Source of the DNA: Streptomyces sp. NBC_00078
Lineage (GTDB): Bacteria > Actinomycetota > Actinomycetes > Streptomycetales > Streptomycetaceae
Assembly (NCBI RefSeq): GCF_026343335.1
Contig: NZ_JAPELX010000001.1
Span: 8,990,001 to 9,054,000, forward strand
Reading direction: 5' to 3'
Length of the DNA: 64,000 bases
The notes under the pieces are model-generated. The model ran no database searches and was not told where the DNA came from. It worked only from the letters and a program-made list of their open reading frames with translations. Positions 47,680-56,592 of the stretch are shown in pieces; within the stretch, counting starts at the first letter, position 1; each line of letters begins with the position of its first letter. The position numbers were made by a program, and so were the translations under genes.

Positions 47680-47853
47680 CGTGCCGACGTTGCAGGTCTG
47701 GCAGACCCGAACATCCGCGAGCAGACGCGCAAGAACATGGACGCGGTGGGCATCCCTCCGGCAGCGGTCGCCCGCGCGGTGGCCTTCGCCATCGAGCAGC
47801 CCAGCGACGTCGAGATCGGCGAGATCAACGTTCGCCCCACCGTCCAGGCGTGA
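47680..47853 (+). pseudogene. short-chain dehydrogenase C-terminal fragment
   Basis: In-frame residues GLADPNIREQTRKNMDAVG, PPAAVARAVAFAIEQPSDVE and IGEINVRPT are the last 55 residues of an SDR-family oxidoreductase. Nothing upstream continues it. Confidence 0.7.
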
Positions 47854-48005
47854 CACTTGCCGTCACCGGTCAAGTGACACGGCCGTCGGCCGCTTGCACA
47901 ACGCCACTGTCTGGCCGGGCGTCCCGACGAGCAGAACACAACTCCGGACCTGGCTCCCGGTCTCAACGGGAGCGACGCCTCCTGGTGAAGTGAGTCCCAG
48001 AGCGG

Positions 48006-48263
48006 TCAGCCTGCCTTGCCGTCCTTGCCCGCCGGGTCGTGCTTGTCATAGCCGAGATGGTCGGTGACCTCGCCCTCCAGGGCGGACTCCAGAACCGCCT
48101 TGGTCAGCTGCTGCAGCAATCCTCCCCCGCCGGTCAGCTGCAGCCCCTTGCCGAAGGCCTGCGCGACGAGCTGGTCGATCAGTTTCTGCTCGACCGTCGC
48201 GGCCTCCGGCGCCGGATCCACCTGGTCGGCAGCGGCCACGAACTCGGTCACGGTGTCAGTCAC
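48006..48263 (-). pseudogene. IS256-family transposase N-terminal fragment
   Basis: ATG 48263 opens TDTVTEFVAAADQVDP, then LIDQLVAQAFGKGLQLTGGG and LLQQLTKAVLESALEGEVTD, HLGYDKHD. This is the start of an IS256-type transposase, broken after about 85 codons. The sequence up to about 48310 probably is the IS end (GATGTCTCTTCCATGATCAT). Confidence 0.8.
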
Positions 48264-48440
48264 TTGATGTCTCTTCCATGATCATCAATTACACCGGTGA
48301 GCGTACAGACCCGTGTTGGAGCGTCGTTGCTCGCGGGACGCATGCTGATCAAGCTTGCAGGGAGCAAGCACGGCCTCCCTGCGCTTCTGCAAGGCTGCCG
48401 TGCTCGCTGCTGGGAGGCGCTCGGAGAGTCCGGTCCCTCG

Positions 48441-50000
48441 TCAGCTCCAGGGAGACGCGGTGAGCCAACTGGTGTCCTCGGCCCAGGACGCCGTGGAGTC
48501 CCAGGCGTTGGACCCGCCATTGCTGGCTATGTAGCCCGTGTAGGCGTAGTGGCGGATGTACTTCGTCGGGTAGTTGACGGACTGCAAGGAGAGGCCGACC
48601 CCGCTGTTGCCATTAGTGGGGCAGAAGGTGGCGTCCTGCGCGAACAGGCTGCCGCCGTCGTCGGCGTCCAGGTAGAGCTGGAAGCCGGAGTGGCGCAGGA
48701 AGCGGCCGGGTGCATTGGCGGACTCGAAGGTCAGGCACGAGGTGTTGGCCTGGCCGGCGCGGACGATCCAGGTGGCGTCGCCCTTGTCGGTGGCCGAGCT
48801 GGAGGAGTTGATGGCGGAGATGACGACCTTGTTGTCGGCGTCGTTGTGGCGCAGGTAGTCGGAGGTGCAGCACGCGGTGGTGGCCTGCAGGGAGATCCGG
48901 GAGCCGGGGGTGGGGGCGCTGGTCGAGGCGGTGCTGTAGCCGACGGCGGTGATGTTGGCCTGTACGGCGTTCTCGGTGGCGTCCGAGGGGTAGCCCGAGG
49001 TCATGACCCCCTCATAGAAGGTGCCTGCGGAGGAGGCGCTGTTGTCGCCGCCGATGCCGAGGATGATGGCGCCTTGCTTCTGCATCGGGTTGTAGCCGGA
49101 ATCGTTGGGGCGTACGCCGCTGTAGTAGGTGGACAGGCTGCCCGACTGGGCGTTGCCGCCGCGGATGGCCCACTGGTTCGGCCCGCCCTTGACGATGGCG
49201 GTCACGAACCGGTTGTTGATGCTCGGGTCGCCCGCGTTGAAGCCGCGGTTGACGCCGGAGAACAGGCCGTTCTCCAGGTCGGCCATGATCCAGGGGCCGT
49301 TGCCGCTGCCGTAGCCCCAGTCCTTGCTGTTGCCGAAGTAGATGGCCTCCATGGTGCCGTTGCCGTCGTCGATGCCGTCCGTCTCGGCGTTGCCGTAGTC
49401 GAAGCAGCAGCCGCCGTTGAAGTGCGTGCCGTCGAAGATCGCGTACATCCCCTCCGGCTGGTCGCCGGTCGCGATGCCCGAGGTGTGGTTGTTCCGGTAG
49501 CCGGTGCCAGGGGCCACGTAGACGCCGTACGCCTTGTGGCCGGCGACCGTGACCGGCGCGTCGACGGCGTTGGCCAGGTTGTCCTTCCCACCCTCGGCCG
49601 GCCCGGGCCAGTAGCCCCCGGGTGCCTGGGTGAGGTTGTTGCCCTTGCCGGACTGGTCGTAGATGACGGTGATGACGCAGCTGGTGCCCGCGCAGAAGGA
49701 ATCCTGCGCGGCGGCGTCGGCGTACCCGCCGACGCTCAGCACGCCGATGTCCTTGGTCGTGTTGTCGGAGGCGCGCCTGACCTGGTACAGCGGGCCGTTG
49801 TACGCCGCGTACAGGGCGCGGGTCGTGCCGTGCGCCGCGACGCACGGCGTGCCGCCCGCCGCGTAGATGTCGCAAGGCCCCTGGGTGGCGGCCTGCGAGG
49901 TGGTGGCCGTGGCAGTGAGCAGGCCGGCGGTGAGCGCGGCGGTGGCGCCGGCCGCGAGGAACGCGCGTCTGACGCTGCGCATCCACTGTCGCTTGATCAT
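48441..50000 (-). CDS. abfB: secreted GH54 alpha-L-arabinofuranosidase with CBM42, copy 1
   Basis: This 519-residue secreted enzyme removes arabinofuranose side chains from arabinoxylan or arabinan. A signal peptide covers about residues 1-37. The catalytic beta-sandwich has a vicinal Cys198-Cys199 pair (GGCCFDYGN), Glu243 in MADLENGLF and Asp319 in GIGGDNSA. The spacing from the CC pair (45 and 121 residues) equals that of nucleophile Glu221 and acid/base Asp297 in Aspergillus AkAbfB. A beta-trefoil CBM42 (about 380-519) ends the protein. ATG 50000 has AAGGAG six bases upstream. It follows copy 2 by 85 bases, with a hairpin between. Confidence 0.93.
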   Translation of the reverse strand: MIKRQWMRSVRRAFLAAGATAALTAGLLTATATTSQAATQGPCDIYAAGGTPCVAAHGTTRALYAAYNGPLYQVRRASDNTTKDIGVLSVGGYADAAAQDSFCAGTSCVITVIYDQSGKGNNLTQAPGGYWPGPAEGGKDNLANAVDAPVTVAGHKAYGVYVAPGTGYRNNHTSGIATGDQPEGMYAIFDGTHFNGGCCFDYGNAETDGIDDGNGTMEAIYFGNSKDWGYGSGNGPWIMADLENGLFSGVNRGFNAGDPSINNRFVTAIVKGGPNQWAIRGGNAQSGSLSTYYSGVRPNDSGYNPMQKQGAIILGIGGDNSASSAGTFYEGVMTSGYPSDATENAVQANITAVGYSTASTSAPTPGSRISLQATTACCTSDYLRHNDADNKVVISAINSSSSATDKGDATWIVRAGQANTSCLTFESANAPGRFLRHSGFQLYLDADDGGSLFAQDATFCPTNGNSGVGLSLQSVNYPTKYIRHYAYTGYIASNGGSNAWDSTASWAEDTSWLTASPWS

Positions 50001-50036
50001 GAAGAACTCCTTCACCGGGTGGCGGGTGATGTGAGT

Positions 50037-50066
50037 CCGGTGCGGATTCGGCTGGATCCGCACCGG
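50037..50066 (-). terminator. hairpin between the two GH54 genes
   Basis: A perfect 11-bp stem, CCGGTGCGGAT (50037-50047) with ATCCGCACCGG (50056-50066), has an 8-base loop. It lies 20 bases after the stop of the upstream GH54 gene. Confidence 0.75.
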
Positions 50067-50085
50067 AGTGGGGGCGGACTGCTCG

Positions 50086-51642
50086 TCAGCTCCAGGGGGC
50101 GGCGGCGAGCCAGCTGGTGTCCTGGTCCCACGACGACGTGGCGTCCCAGGCGTTGGTACCGCCGTTGCTCGCGATGTAGGCGGTGAAGGCGTAGTGGCGG
50201 ATGTACTTGGCCGGGTAGTTGAGGGACTGCAGGGAGTAACTGGTGCCGCTGTTTCCTGGTTGCGGGCAGAAAGTGGCGTCGGCGGCGAACTGGGTGGTCC
50301 CGTCGTTGGGGTTGAGGTAGAGCTGGAACGCGGAGTGCCTGAGGTACTTGCCGGATGTGTTGGCCGACTCGAAGGAGACGCAGTTGCTGTTGGCCAGGCC
50401 GGGCCTGACGATCCAGGTGGCGTCGGCCTTGTCGGTGGCGGAACTGCCGGAGGTCACCGGCGCGATCGCGACCTTGTCGTCGCTCGCGTTGTGCTGCAGG
50501 TAGTCGGTGGTGCAGCAGGAGGTGGTGGCCTTCAGCGAGAGCCTCGCGCCCCGGGTGAAGGGGGTGGTGGTGCCGGTGACATAGCCGGCCGCGGCGATGT
50601 TGGCCTGGACCGCGGCGTCGGTGGCGTCGGAGGGGTAGCCCTGGACCATGGCGCCCTCGTAGAAGGTCCCCGCACTGTCGTTGTTGTTGGTCTGGCAGCA
50701 GTCGCCGCCGCTGCCGAGGATGATGGCGCCCTGCTTGTGCATCGGGTTGTATCCGCTGGGCAGTGCGCCGCTGTAGAGCTGGGTCAGGCTCCCGGACTGG
50801 GCGTTGGCGCCCTTGATGGCCATCTGGGTGGTGCCGTTGTTCTTGAGCATCGCGGTGACGAAGTGGCTGGTCTCGGCGACCTGGCCGGGGTTCCACGTCG
50901 TGCTGCCGCCGGAGAACAGGCCGTCCTCCAGGTCCGCCTGCACCCACGGTCCGGTTCCGCTGCAGCCGCCGAACCAGCACGAGGTGCTGAAGTTGATCGC
51001 GTCCATGGCGCCGTTGCCGTCGGCGTGGTGGTCGGTCTCGCTGTTGCCGTAGTCGAAGCAGCAGCCGTTGTTGACGTGGGCGCCGCTGGTGACCATGTAC
51101 TCGCCCTCCGGCGAGCTGCCGGTCGGCACACCCGAGCCGCCGGCGAAGTAGCTGTTGCCGGGGTTGATGTACAGCGCGTAAGCCTTCTGGCCGCCTACGG
51201 TCAGCGTTTCGGTGTTCGCGGTGGCGGCCGTGTCGGCGCCGCCGGTCCCGCCGGGTCCCTGGTAGACCAGGGTGTTGCCGCTGTTGCCGGTCTGGTCGTA
51301 GACGCGGGTGATGGTGCACGTGGTGCCCGCGCAGAACGAGTCCTGCGCCGCGGCGTTGGCGACGCCTCCGGCGGACAGTACCCCGATGTTCTGCAACGCG
51401 CTGTCCGACAGCCGCTGCACCTGGTAGAGCGGGCCGTTGTAGGAGGCGAACAACGCGCGGGTGGTGCTGTGCGCCGCGACGCACGGCGTGCCGCCCGCCG
51501 CGTAGATGTCACAGGGCCCTTGTGTGGCGGCCTGCGAGGCGCCGCTGAAGGCGACAAGGCCGGCGAAGGCGAGCGCCACTGCGGCTAAGGAGACAACCAG
51601 CCCCCGGTGCAGTCGTCGGAACGTGAATGGCTCAGGCACCAT
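50086..51642 (-). CDS. abfB: secreted GH54 alpha-L-arabinofuranosidase with CBM42, copy 2
   Basis: This 518-residue paralogue is collinear with the gene downstream. It has a signal peptide to about residue 39, vicinal Cys194-Cys195, Glu239 in QADLEDGLF, Asp314 in GSGGDCCQ and a C-terminal beta-trefoil CBM42. It has a second CC pair directly after the catalytic Asp that copy 1 lacks. ATG 51642 follows GGGGGTTTATGGTGCC-type sequence, with GGGG about ten bases upstream. The GTTCG-N6-CGAAC palindrome lies 171 bases upstream. The two genes probably arose by tandem duplication but have diverged further than the GH5 pair. Confidence 0.92.
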   Translation of the reverse strand: MVPEPFTFRRLHRGLVVSLAAVALAFAGLVAFSGASQAATQGPCDIYAAGGTPCVAAHSTTRALFASYNGPLYQVQRLSDSALQNIGVLSAGGVANAAAQDSFCAGTTCTITRVYDQTGNSGNTLVYQGPGGTGGADTAATANTETLTVGGQKAYALYINPGNSYFAGGSGVPTGSSPEGEYMVTSGAHVNNGCCFDYGNSETDHHADGNGAMDAINFSTSCWFGGCSGTGPWVQADLEDGLFSGGSTTWNPGQVAETSHFVTAMLKNNGTTQMAIKGANAQSGSLTQLYSGALPSGYNPMHKQGAIILGSGGDCCQTNNNDSAGTFYEGAMVQGYPSDATDAAVQANIAAAGYVTGTTTPFTRGARLSLKATTSCCTTDYLQHNASDDKVAIAPVTSGSSATDKADATWIVRPGLANSNCVSFESANTSGKYLRHSAFQLYLNPNDGTTQFAADATFCPQPGNSGTSYSLQSLNYPAKYIRHYAFTAYIASNGGTNAWDATSSWDQDTSWLAAAPWS

Positions 51643-51967
51643 AAACCCCCTTGTTCATCGATACGGGGACAGCGATCCGCGCCCCGACGCGTTGGCGGTG
51701 GACAAGCAGCAGCGGGCCCAGCAGGGCGAGCAGCGTTCTCACGGTTCGGTTCAGCTCTGTTCCTCCGGGCTCGGCCGGTCTGCTCGGCCGAGCGTCGTGG
51801 CGAGGGACCAGTGTTCGAAATGACGAACGTCGTGCGGCACTTCGAGCAGAAGATAGGTTTCTGCCATGGCTCCGTCAATGTTTCCGACAGGTTCCGCTCC
51901 GTTTGTTGTGCCGCTCCACTCCGAGGGGGCGTTTGATCTAGGTGAATTAACCCTTATTTACTGGTAA
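51643..51967. promoter_or_regulatory. upstream region of the GH54 pair
   Basis: These 325 bases hold no recognisable gene. They contain the palindrome at 51813-51828. Confidence 0.55.
51813..51828. promoter_or_regulatory. GTTCG-N6-CGAAC palindrome, site 2 of 2
   Basis: GTTCGAAATGACGAAC has the same arms and spacing as the site at 34696-34711 and stands upstream of the GH54 genes. Confidence 0.55.
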
Positions 51968-52198
51968 GTGCCTCGCCAGGTTGGGGTGGTCGCGTCCGAT
52001 CGCGTGGCGGAGGCTGAGGCGCTGGCCAGGGTGGACGTAGAGCGGGGCGTGCGGCTACTCGAAGCTCTCGCCACCGACCCCACCCTGGATGTCGGATCCC
52101 GCGGGGAGGCGGCCAGCGCGCTGGCCAGGGTAGACCCTGTGCGGGGACATCCTCTGGTCATTGAGATCACACTCGAAATCGCGGGCGGCTACTACTAA
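51968..52198 (+). pseudogene. helical-repeat protein fragment
   Basis: Residues RVAEAEALARVDVERGVRLL, EALATDPTLDVGSRGEAASA and LARVDPVRG show an A-L-A-R-V-D repeat of about 40 residues, as found in large repeat proteins of Streptomyces. Only about 75 codons remain. Confidence 0.5.
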
Positions 52199-52317
52199 CT
52201 GAGGCGGCCGACGCTGGCCGAGAGAAAACACCCAAGTTGCTAAGGCCCTCTGCGGACAGAAGCCCGGCGACGGGAGTCTGGGTCGCACCCACCGAACTCG
52301 CCGCCCAGCCCGGCACA

Positions 52318-52670
52318 ATGAACCGTCCGACGGACGGGTTCGTGCCCTCGGCGGTCCAGGAATCCACGAACCCGCGCGCTTCTGTGGCGGACCAACTCCA
52401 TGCATGGGTGCGCGTGATGCGCGGCCACGGCCGCTACCAGCACCCGCCGGCCGACTTCCGGCGCATTCGCCGCTGCCTATACGTCGCGTCGCCCGCCCTG
52501 ACCTCATGGGCGAGGGCCGGGCAGGACCTGCGACAGATCACGGCCGATCACATACAGGTCGAACTCGCTCGGCACCAGCGAAATGTAGCTCGCGGTCTCC
52601 TCAGCGTGCTGCGGAGCATCTTCCGGGCCCTGAAACAGGAATGGTTGGCTCGCCGGAAGGACGGACTCAG
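52318..52670 (+). pseudogene. site-specific integrase fragment
   Basis: ATG 52318 opens a frame containing DQLHAWVRVMRGHG, LTSWARAGQDLRQITADHIQ and LLSVLRSIFRALKQEWLA. This resembles the N-terminal core-binding region of actinobacterial tyrosine recombinases. The catalytic domain is absent. Confidence 0.55.
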
Positions 52671-52673
52671 CCG

Positions 52674-53060
52674 GCCAGTGCGTGGAAGCCGCGTTGGAAG
52701 TAGACGGTCGCCGGGTCCTGTCCGAGTCGGACGAGGGTGCGCCCCGCGAGGGGGCCGAGCGCGTCGAGCCCACGCATCGCGGTCACGGACGCGAGACCGG
52801 CGCCCGCGGCCTGCTCGTCGTTCCACGTGGCGGGGGTGTGCGCCCAGGCCGAAAGGATGAGCAGCTCCGCGGTCGCGCCGGTGACGCCGCCCAGCCCGAA
52901 GACCCGGTCGCCGATGCTCACCCCCTGCACCCCGGCGCCGATCTCGTCGACCACACCGGCGCCGTCGCGCCCGGGAATTTCGGGCAGATCCAGGGGGAAG
53001 ATCTGGTGCATGGCGCCCGGAGCGCAGCTTCCAGTCGATGGGATTAACGCCGGGCTCACC
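52674..53060 (-). pseudogene. zinc-type/quinone oxidoreductase N-terminal fragment
   Basis: GVNPIDWKLRSG and, in a second frame, LDLPEIPGRDGAGVVDEIGA, GVQGVSIGDRVFGLGG and LGPLAGRTLV form the catalytic N-terminal domain of an MDR-family oxidoreductase. A frameshift lies near 53015, and the nucleotide-binding domain is missing. Confidence 0.72.
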
Positions 53061-53061
53061 C

Positions 53062-53180
53062 TCCCCTGGAACTCCGGCGTCGTCGAAGGACACGTCAACC
53101 GGATCAAGATGCTCAAGCGCCAGATGTATGGCCGCGCCGGCTTCCAGCTCCTACGCAAACGCGTCTTGCTCACTCCGTGA
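53062..53180 (+). pseudogene. ISL3-family transposase C-terminal fragment
   Basis: WNSGVVEGHVNRIKMLKRQM, YGRAGFQLLRKRVLL is the characteristic C-terminus of ISL3 transposases. Only 38 codons remain, overlapping the region of the oxidoreductase fragment. Confidence 0.75.
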
Positions 53181-53242
53181 GTGTGTTTCGGCGCTCAACC
53201 GGATGCCAAACGGGCCGGCCAAGAACACGAGAAGCTGGAGCC

Positions 53243-53983
53243 ATGAACACGGGAAAGGACGAAGTACCACTGTCCGGAGGGCGGATCACTCAGGGCGTCG
53301 TCCGTGTCGGCGACACCGTCCGGCGACCCGTCACAGCCAGGTCGGCCCTCGTAGCCGAATTGCTGAACCATCTTCAACAACGCGGGTTCAACGGCGCACC
53401 GCGATATCTCGGGCTCGACGACACCGGCCGTGACACGTTCACCTACCTGCCCGGCCGAGTACCGGCCAGATTCCAGCTCTGGAGCGACGATCAGGTGGCG
53501 GCTGCCGGTACCCTTCTGCGCTCGTTGCATGAGGCCACCCGCGGCAGCCGCCTTGCCGCGGCCCATCCGGTCGTCTGCCACCACGATCCCGGCCCGAACA
53601 ACGCTGTCTTCCACCAGGACCGGCCGGTGGCCTTCATCGACTTCGATACAGCCGCCCCCGGCGACCCCCTCGAAGACCTCGGATACATGGCCTGGACCTG
53701 GTGCATCTCCTCCAAGCCACAAGCCCCACCCGCCCAGGAACAGGCAACCCAGGTACGGATCCTCGCCGACGCCTACGGGCTCGACATCCCAGCACGCAGC
53801 AGCCTCGTCGACGCCATCCTTGACCGCCAAATCCGCAATGCCCTCTGGTGGCGTCAGCACCTCAACGCTCCACAGCCACACGTGGCCGACAACGAACAAG
53901 TCCATGCCCGGATCGCCTGGTCCAGGCGTGAGCACGACTACACAACCGCCAACCGCACCGTCTTCGCGAGAGCCCTGCGCTGA
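53243..53983 (+). CDS. aminoglycoside-phosphotransferase-family protein
   Basis: This 246-residue kinase-like protein of the APH family has the catalytic loop VVCHHDPGPNNAVF (Asp115, with HHDPGPNN in place of the usual HGDLxPxN) and the metal-binding FIDFDTAAPGDP (Asp133/135). The region before residue 80 is short compared with classical enzymes and lacks a clear ATP-binding glycine loop, so the N-lobe is reduced. The substrate is unknown; many relatives are not resistance enzymes. ATG 53243 has CTGGAG four bases upstream. It begins right after the ISL3 remnant. Confidence 0.8.
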   Translation: MNTGKDEVPLSGGRITQGVVRVGDTVRRPVTARSALVAELLNHLQQRGFNGAPRYLGLDDTGRDTFTYLPGRVPARFQLWSDDQVAAAGTLLRSLHEATRGSRLAAAHPVVCHHDPGPNNAVFHQDRPVAFIDFDTAAPGDPLEDLGYMAWTWCISSKPQAPPAQEQATQVRILADAYGLDIPARSSLVDAILDRQIRNALWWRQHLNAPQPHVADNEQVHARIAWSRREHDYTTANRTVFARALR

Positions 53984-54319
53984 CTTCCCTCGGCTTCGCC
54001 ACAAGGGGCTCGAATACGCAGCGTCACACCCCACACAACGAGAGCCAGAGCCATCCGACATCGACAAAGCCAGAGCCCCGCACAAACCGTGCCAGACAGA
54101 GGAGCCCGACAACCGCCATCACCGCGAACGCCAGCCACCTGACCTCGGCGGAAGCCCGCATACGCATCTCCGGCGGCTGTCCCGGCATGCTCCTGTCGCC
54201 ATGATGAGCCCCGCGCGACAAGGGCAGGGCGCGCGGAGGGCGCAGAACGGCACTACGCCCTCCGAGTCGCGCCTCTGGCCTTGTCGCCGAGCAGCTCCGC
54301 ATCACACGGGGCGGAACGG
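53984..54319. other. no recognisable gene
   Basis: These 336 bases lie between the convergent phosphotransferase and sigma-factor genes. A minus-strand frame ends in a hydrophobic stretch (VRWLAFAVMAVVGLLCLARF, about 54060-54120) that could be a relic membrane segment. Confidence 0.4.
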
Positions 54320-54940
54320 TCAGTGGTACCCCTCGGCCACCGGAACGGCGTGCTCGGCCTCGTCCAGCCAGCCGATCAGGGAGGTACGGGCCCGGGCGAC
54401 CCGGGAGCGCACCGTGCCGATCGGGCAGTCGCTGACGAGGGCCGCCTCCGCGTAGGGAAGTCCCAGCATCTGGGTGAGCACGAACGCCTCGCGGCGGTCG
54501 TCGGGGAGCGTGTTCAGCAACTCCGCGAGCGCGACGCCGTCGTCGAAGCCGGGCAGGCCGCGCGGCCGGGTGCGTTCGACGAACGACTCCCACTCGCCCG
54601 TGTTCGACAGGCGGGGGCGGGAGGAGTTGTGGCGGATGCTGTCGATGACCGCGCGGCGGGCGATGGAGAACAGCCAGGTGCGGGCCGAGGAGCGGCCTTC
54701 GAACCGGTGCAGGCTGCCCAGGGCGCGCAGGAAGGTCTCCTGGGTCAGGTCGTCGGCGCTCTCGGGGTCGGCACCAAGGTACGTCACGTAGTGGCGGACG
54801 TCTCGGTGCAAGGCGCGGACGAAGTGGTCGATGGCGTCGGGATCACCGCTGCGCGCGGCAAGCGCCCACGCCGTGATCGGGTCTTGTCTTGGGTTCGTCG
54901 TCGTCTGTTCACGCGAGGGAGGCAGGGCAGGAGTGATCAC
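54320..54940 (-). CDS. ECF-family RNA polymerase sigma factor
   Basis: This 206-residue sigma factor has region 2 at about residues 30-100 (DHFVRALHRDVRHYVTYLGA, ESADDLTQETFLRALG, RTWLFSIARRAVIDSIR). Region 4 is at about 140-195 (LNTLPDDRREAFVLTQMLGL, then IGTVRSRVARARTSL). GTG 54940 has CAGGAG nearby. No complete anti-sigma gene follows on the same strand. It lies 290 bases from the copper gene cluster, whose last gene ends at 55231, so it might control that cluster, but no shared promoter motif was identified. Confidence 0.9.
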   Translation of the reverse strand: MITPALPPSREQTTTNPRQDPITAWALAARSGDPDAIDHFVRALHRDVRHYVTYLGADPESADDLTQETFLRALGSLHRFEGRSSARTWLFSIARRAVIDSIRHNSSRPRLSNTGEWESFVERTRPRGLPGFDDGVALAELLNTLPDDRREAFVLTQMLGLPYAEAALVSDCPIGTVRSRVARARTSLIGWLDEAEHAVPVAEGYH

Positions 54941-55230
54941 CTGGTGTCTGTCCTTCTCTGTGCCAAGGATCCGGTTTCCGGGCAGGCAGGCGCATCAGGG
55001 CAGCGGGCAGCCCGGCACCGGTGAGGGGGTGTCGGCCGGGCGCGGGCGCACGGCCGGCCCGAGGCGGGCAACCGACAGCTCGATGACTGCGGACGGGCGA
55101 CTGCCTGGGCGAGCGAGGACCTGCCGGATATGGGCACCGCGGCAGCACCGTTCCTCTGCTGCGCCGGCAGTGGGGCCTTGTGGTGCGGGGTGGTATAAGC
55201 GGCCGTCCTGTACCACCCCTTCGTGCGCCG

Positions 55231-55941
55231 CTACCGCCGGGCGGCCCGTGCCCGGGTGACGGCGAGGCCGCCCGCGAGGAGGCCGAGGACACCGACGACG
55301 AGACCCGCGATGCCCAGGCCGCGGGCGGTGTTGTCGCTTGCCTTGGCCGACGACGAGACCGCGCTGACGTTGGCGGTGTCGGAGCCGTTCGCGGTCAGTT
55401 TCAGCACGGGTGCGGGGTTCTCGGGTTCGGCCTGGCCGGGCTGTTGCTGCTCGATCCAACGGACGATCTTGCCGTCGGAGTAGCTCTGCAGGGCCTTGAA
55501 GACCAGTTGCGCGGCGCCGGTCGGGAGCTGGCCGAAGGCCACGGTGAAGTCCTGGTACTGGCCCGGCGCGATCCTGCCGCCGGTCCAGACGATTTCGGAG
55601 ACGGCGGTGGTGATGTCGCCGTCGTCGGTCTTGATGGGGGTGCGGAGTCTGGCGGTCTTCGTCTGGGCCGTCCAGCCGGTGACGGGCTGGACGAGGACGG
55701 AGGGGATCGGGTGGTCGGTGGGGAAGACGACGTCGAGCTTGACCGTGCCCGCGGTGTCCTCCTCGTTGGGAACGCGGAAGGTGATCGTGCCGTCCGTGGC
55801 GCCCTGCGGGTAGCTGTCGGGATGGACGGTGACGTGGGCGAACGCTGCGCCGGCGCTGGCGATCAGGCCGGCTGCGGTGAGCGCGGTGACCGTCAGGGCA
55901 CGGCGGCCCGCACGGGAGGACACGGTGGGTGTCGCGTACAT
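55231..55941 (-). CDS. YcnI-like (DUF1775) copper-associated membrane-anchored protein
   Basis: This 236-residue exported protein has a signal peptide ending AFA, so the mature N-terminus starts HVTVHPDSYPQGATDG, with the N-terminal His that binds copper in YcnI proteins. The DUF1775 beta domain follows (VTFRVPNEEDT-like wording, VTGWTAQT, GQYQDFTVAFGQLP). A C-terminal membrane helix (about 205-228) and an Arg-rich tail complete it. ATG 55941 has GGAG six bases upstream; ATG 55953 is an alternative. It overlaps the end of the upstream membrane-protein gene and belongs to the CopC-CopD operon. Confidence 0.9.
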   Translation of the reverse strand: MYATPTVSSRAGRRALTVTALTAAGLIASAGAAFAHVTVHPDSYPQGATDGTITFRVPNEEDTAGTVKLDVVFPTDHPIPSVLVQPVTGWTAQTKTARLRTPIKTDDGDITTAVSEIVWTGGRIAPGQYQDFTVAFGQLPTGAAQLVFKALQSYSDGKIVRWIEQQQPGQAEPENPAPVLKLTANGSDTANVSAVSSSAKASDNTARGLGIAGLVVGVLGLLAGGLAVTRARAARR

Positions 55942-56591
55942 GAGGGACTCCATCGGGGGACGTGGGAGGCCATCGCGGCTGCGGTGTGCGGCGGCGGCGC
56001 GGATGGCAGGGCGCGTGCAGCCATGCGGGTGCGGTTTCGGGGCGCGGGGGTGGCAGGCCCCCGGTCCGCGGGAGGCCCGCGGCGGCTCACCGTGTGCCGC
56101 AGCAGCAGTCGCCGCGTCGACTTCTCGTGCCCTTCGCGGCGCCGGCGGCACGCCTGCGGCGGCTGTCCCTCCGGTGCTGTGGCCTCCGGCCACCGGAGCC
56201 TGGGCCTCGGGAGCAACGTGGCAGCTTGTCGCAGAAGCGACCACACGGCCGCCTCACCGCACCGTAGCCACCAGGCGGCCACCATGGCTGCCGCGAGATG
56301 AGCAGCGAACATCCGCGTGTCGTCCCGGTGGTCCGTCATCACGGCCATAGACGTTCGTGGAGTCGACGCGTCGAAGTACAGGTGGAGTCCGAGCTGCGTC
56401 ACGGCCATGGCGCCGCAGATCTCAGGCAGCGAGCGTTCCCTGCCGCACAGCGGCACGGTCAGAGCGAGCACCACGGCGAAGCCGGTCCCCACCGACCAGC
56501 CGGCAGGCGGCGGATGCCCCGCCATGCGGTGGCCGGCGGCCGCCAGTGTCACGCACAGCGCCGCGAAGACGGCGGCCCGCAGAAAGCTCAC
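55893..56591 (-). CDS. small multi-helix membrane protein of the copper cluster
   Basis: This 232-residue protein has four hydrophobic segments in its first 125 residues (MSFLRAAVFAALCVTLAAAG, VGTGFAVVLALTVPLCG, MAVTQLGLHLYF, FAAHLAAAMVAAWWLR). A long, Pro/Arg-rich cytoplasmic tail follows. Several His and Met residues lie near the helices. GTG 56591 starts one base after the CopC-CopD stop and has GGGAGGG upstream. The 3' end overlaps the YcnI-like gene by 49 bases. It probably works with CopC/CopD, but I know no defined function. Confidence 0.8.
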   Translation of the reverse strand: MSFLRAAVFAALCVTLAAAGHRMAGHPPPAGWSVGTGFAVVLALTVPLCGRERSLPEICGAMAVTQLGLHLYFDASTPRTSMAVMTDHRDDTRMFAAHLAAAMVAAWWLRCGEAAVWSLLRQAATLLPRPRLRWPEATAPEGQPPQACRRRREGHEKSTRRLLLRHTVSRRGPPADRGPATPAPRNRTRMAARALPSAPPPHTAAAMASHVPRWSPSCTRHPPCPPVRAAVP

Positions 56592-56592
56592 G

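Noticed and set aside
53243..53983. Antibiotic-resistance gene
   Set aside because: The APH-family motifs are there, but the N-lobe is reduced and no specific resistance subfamily is recognisable, so only the family is claimed.
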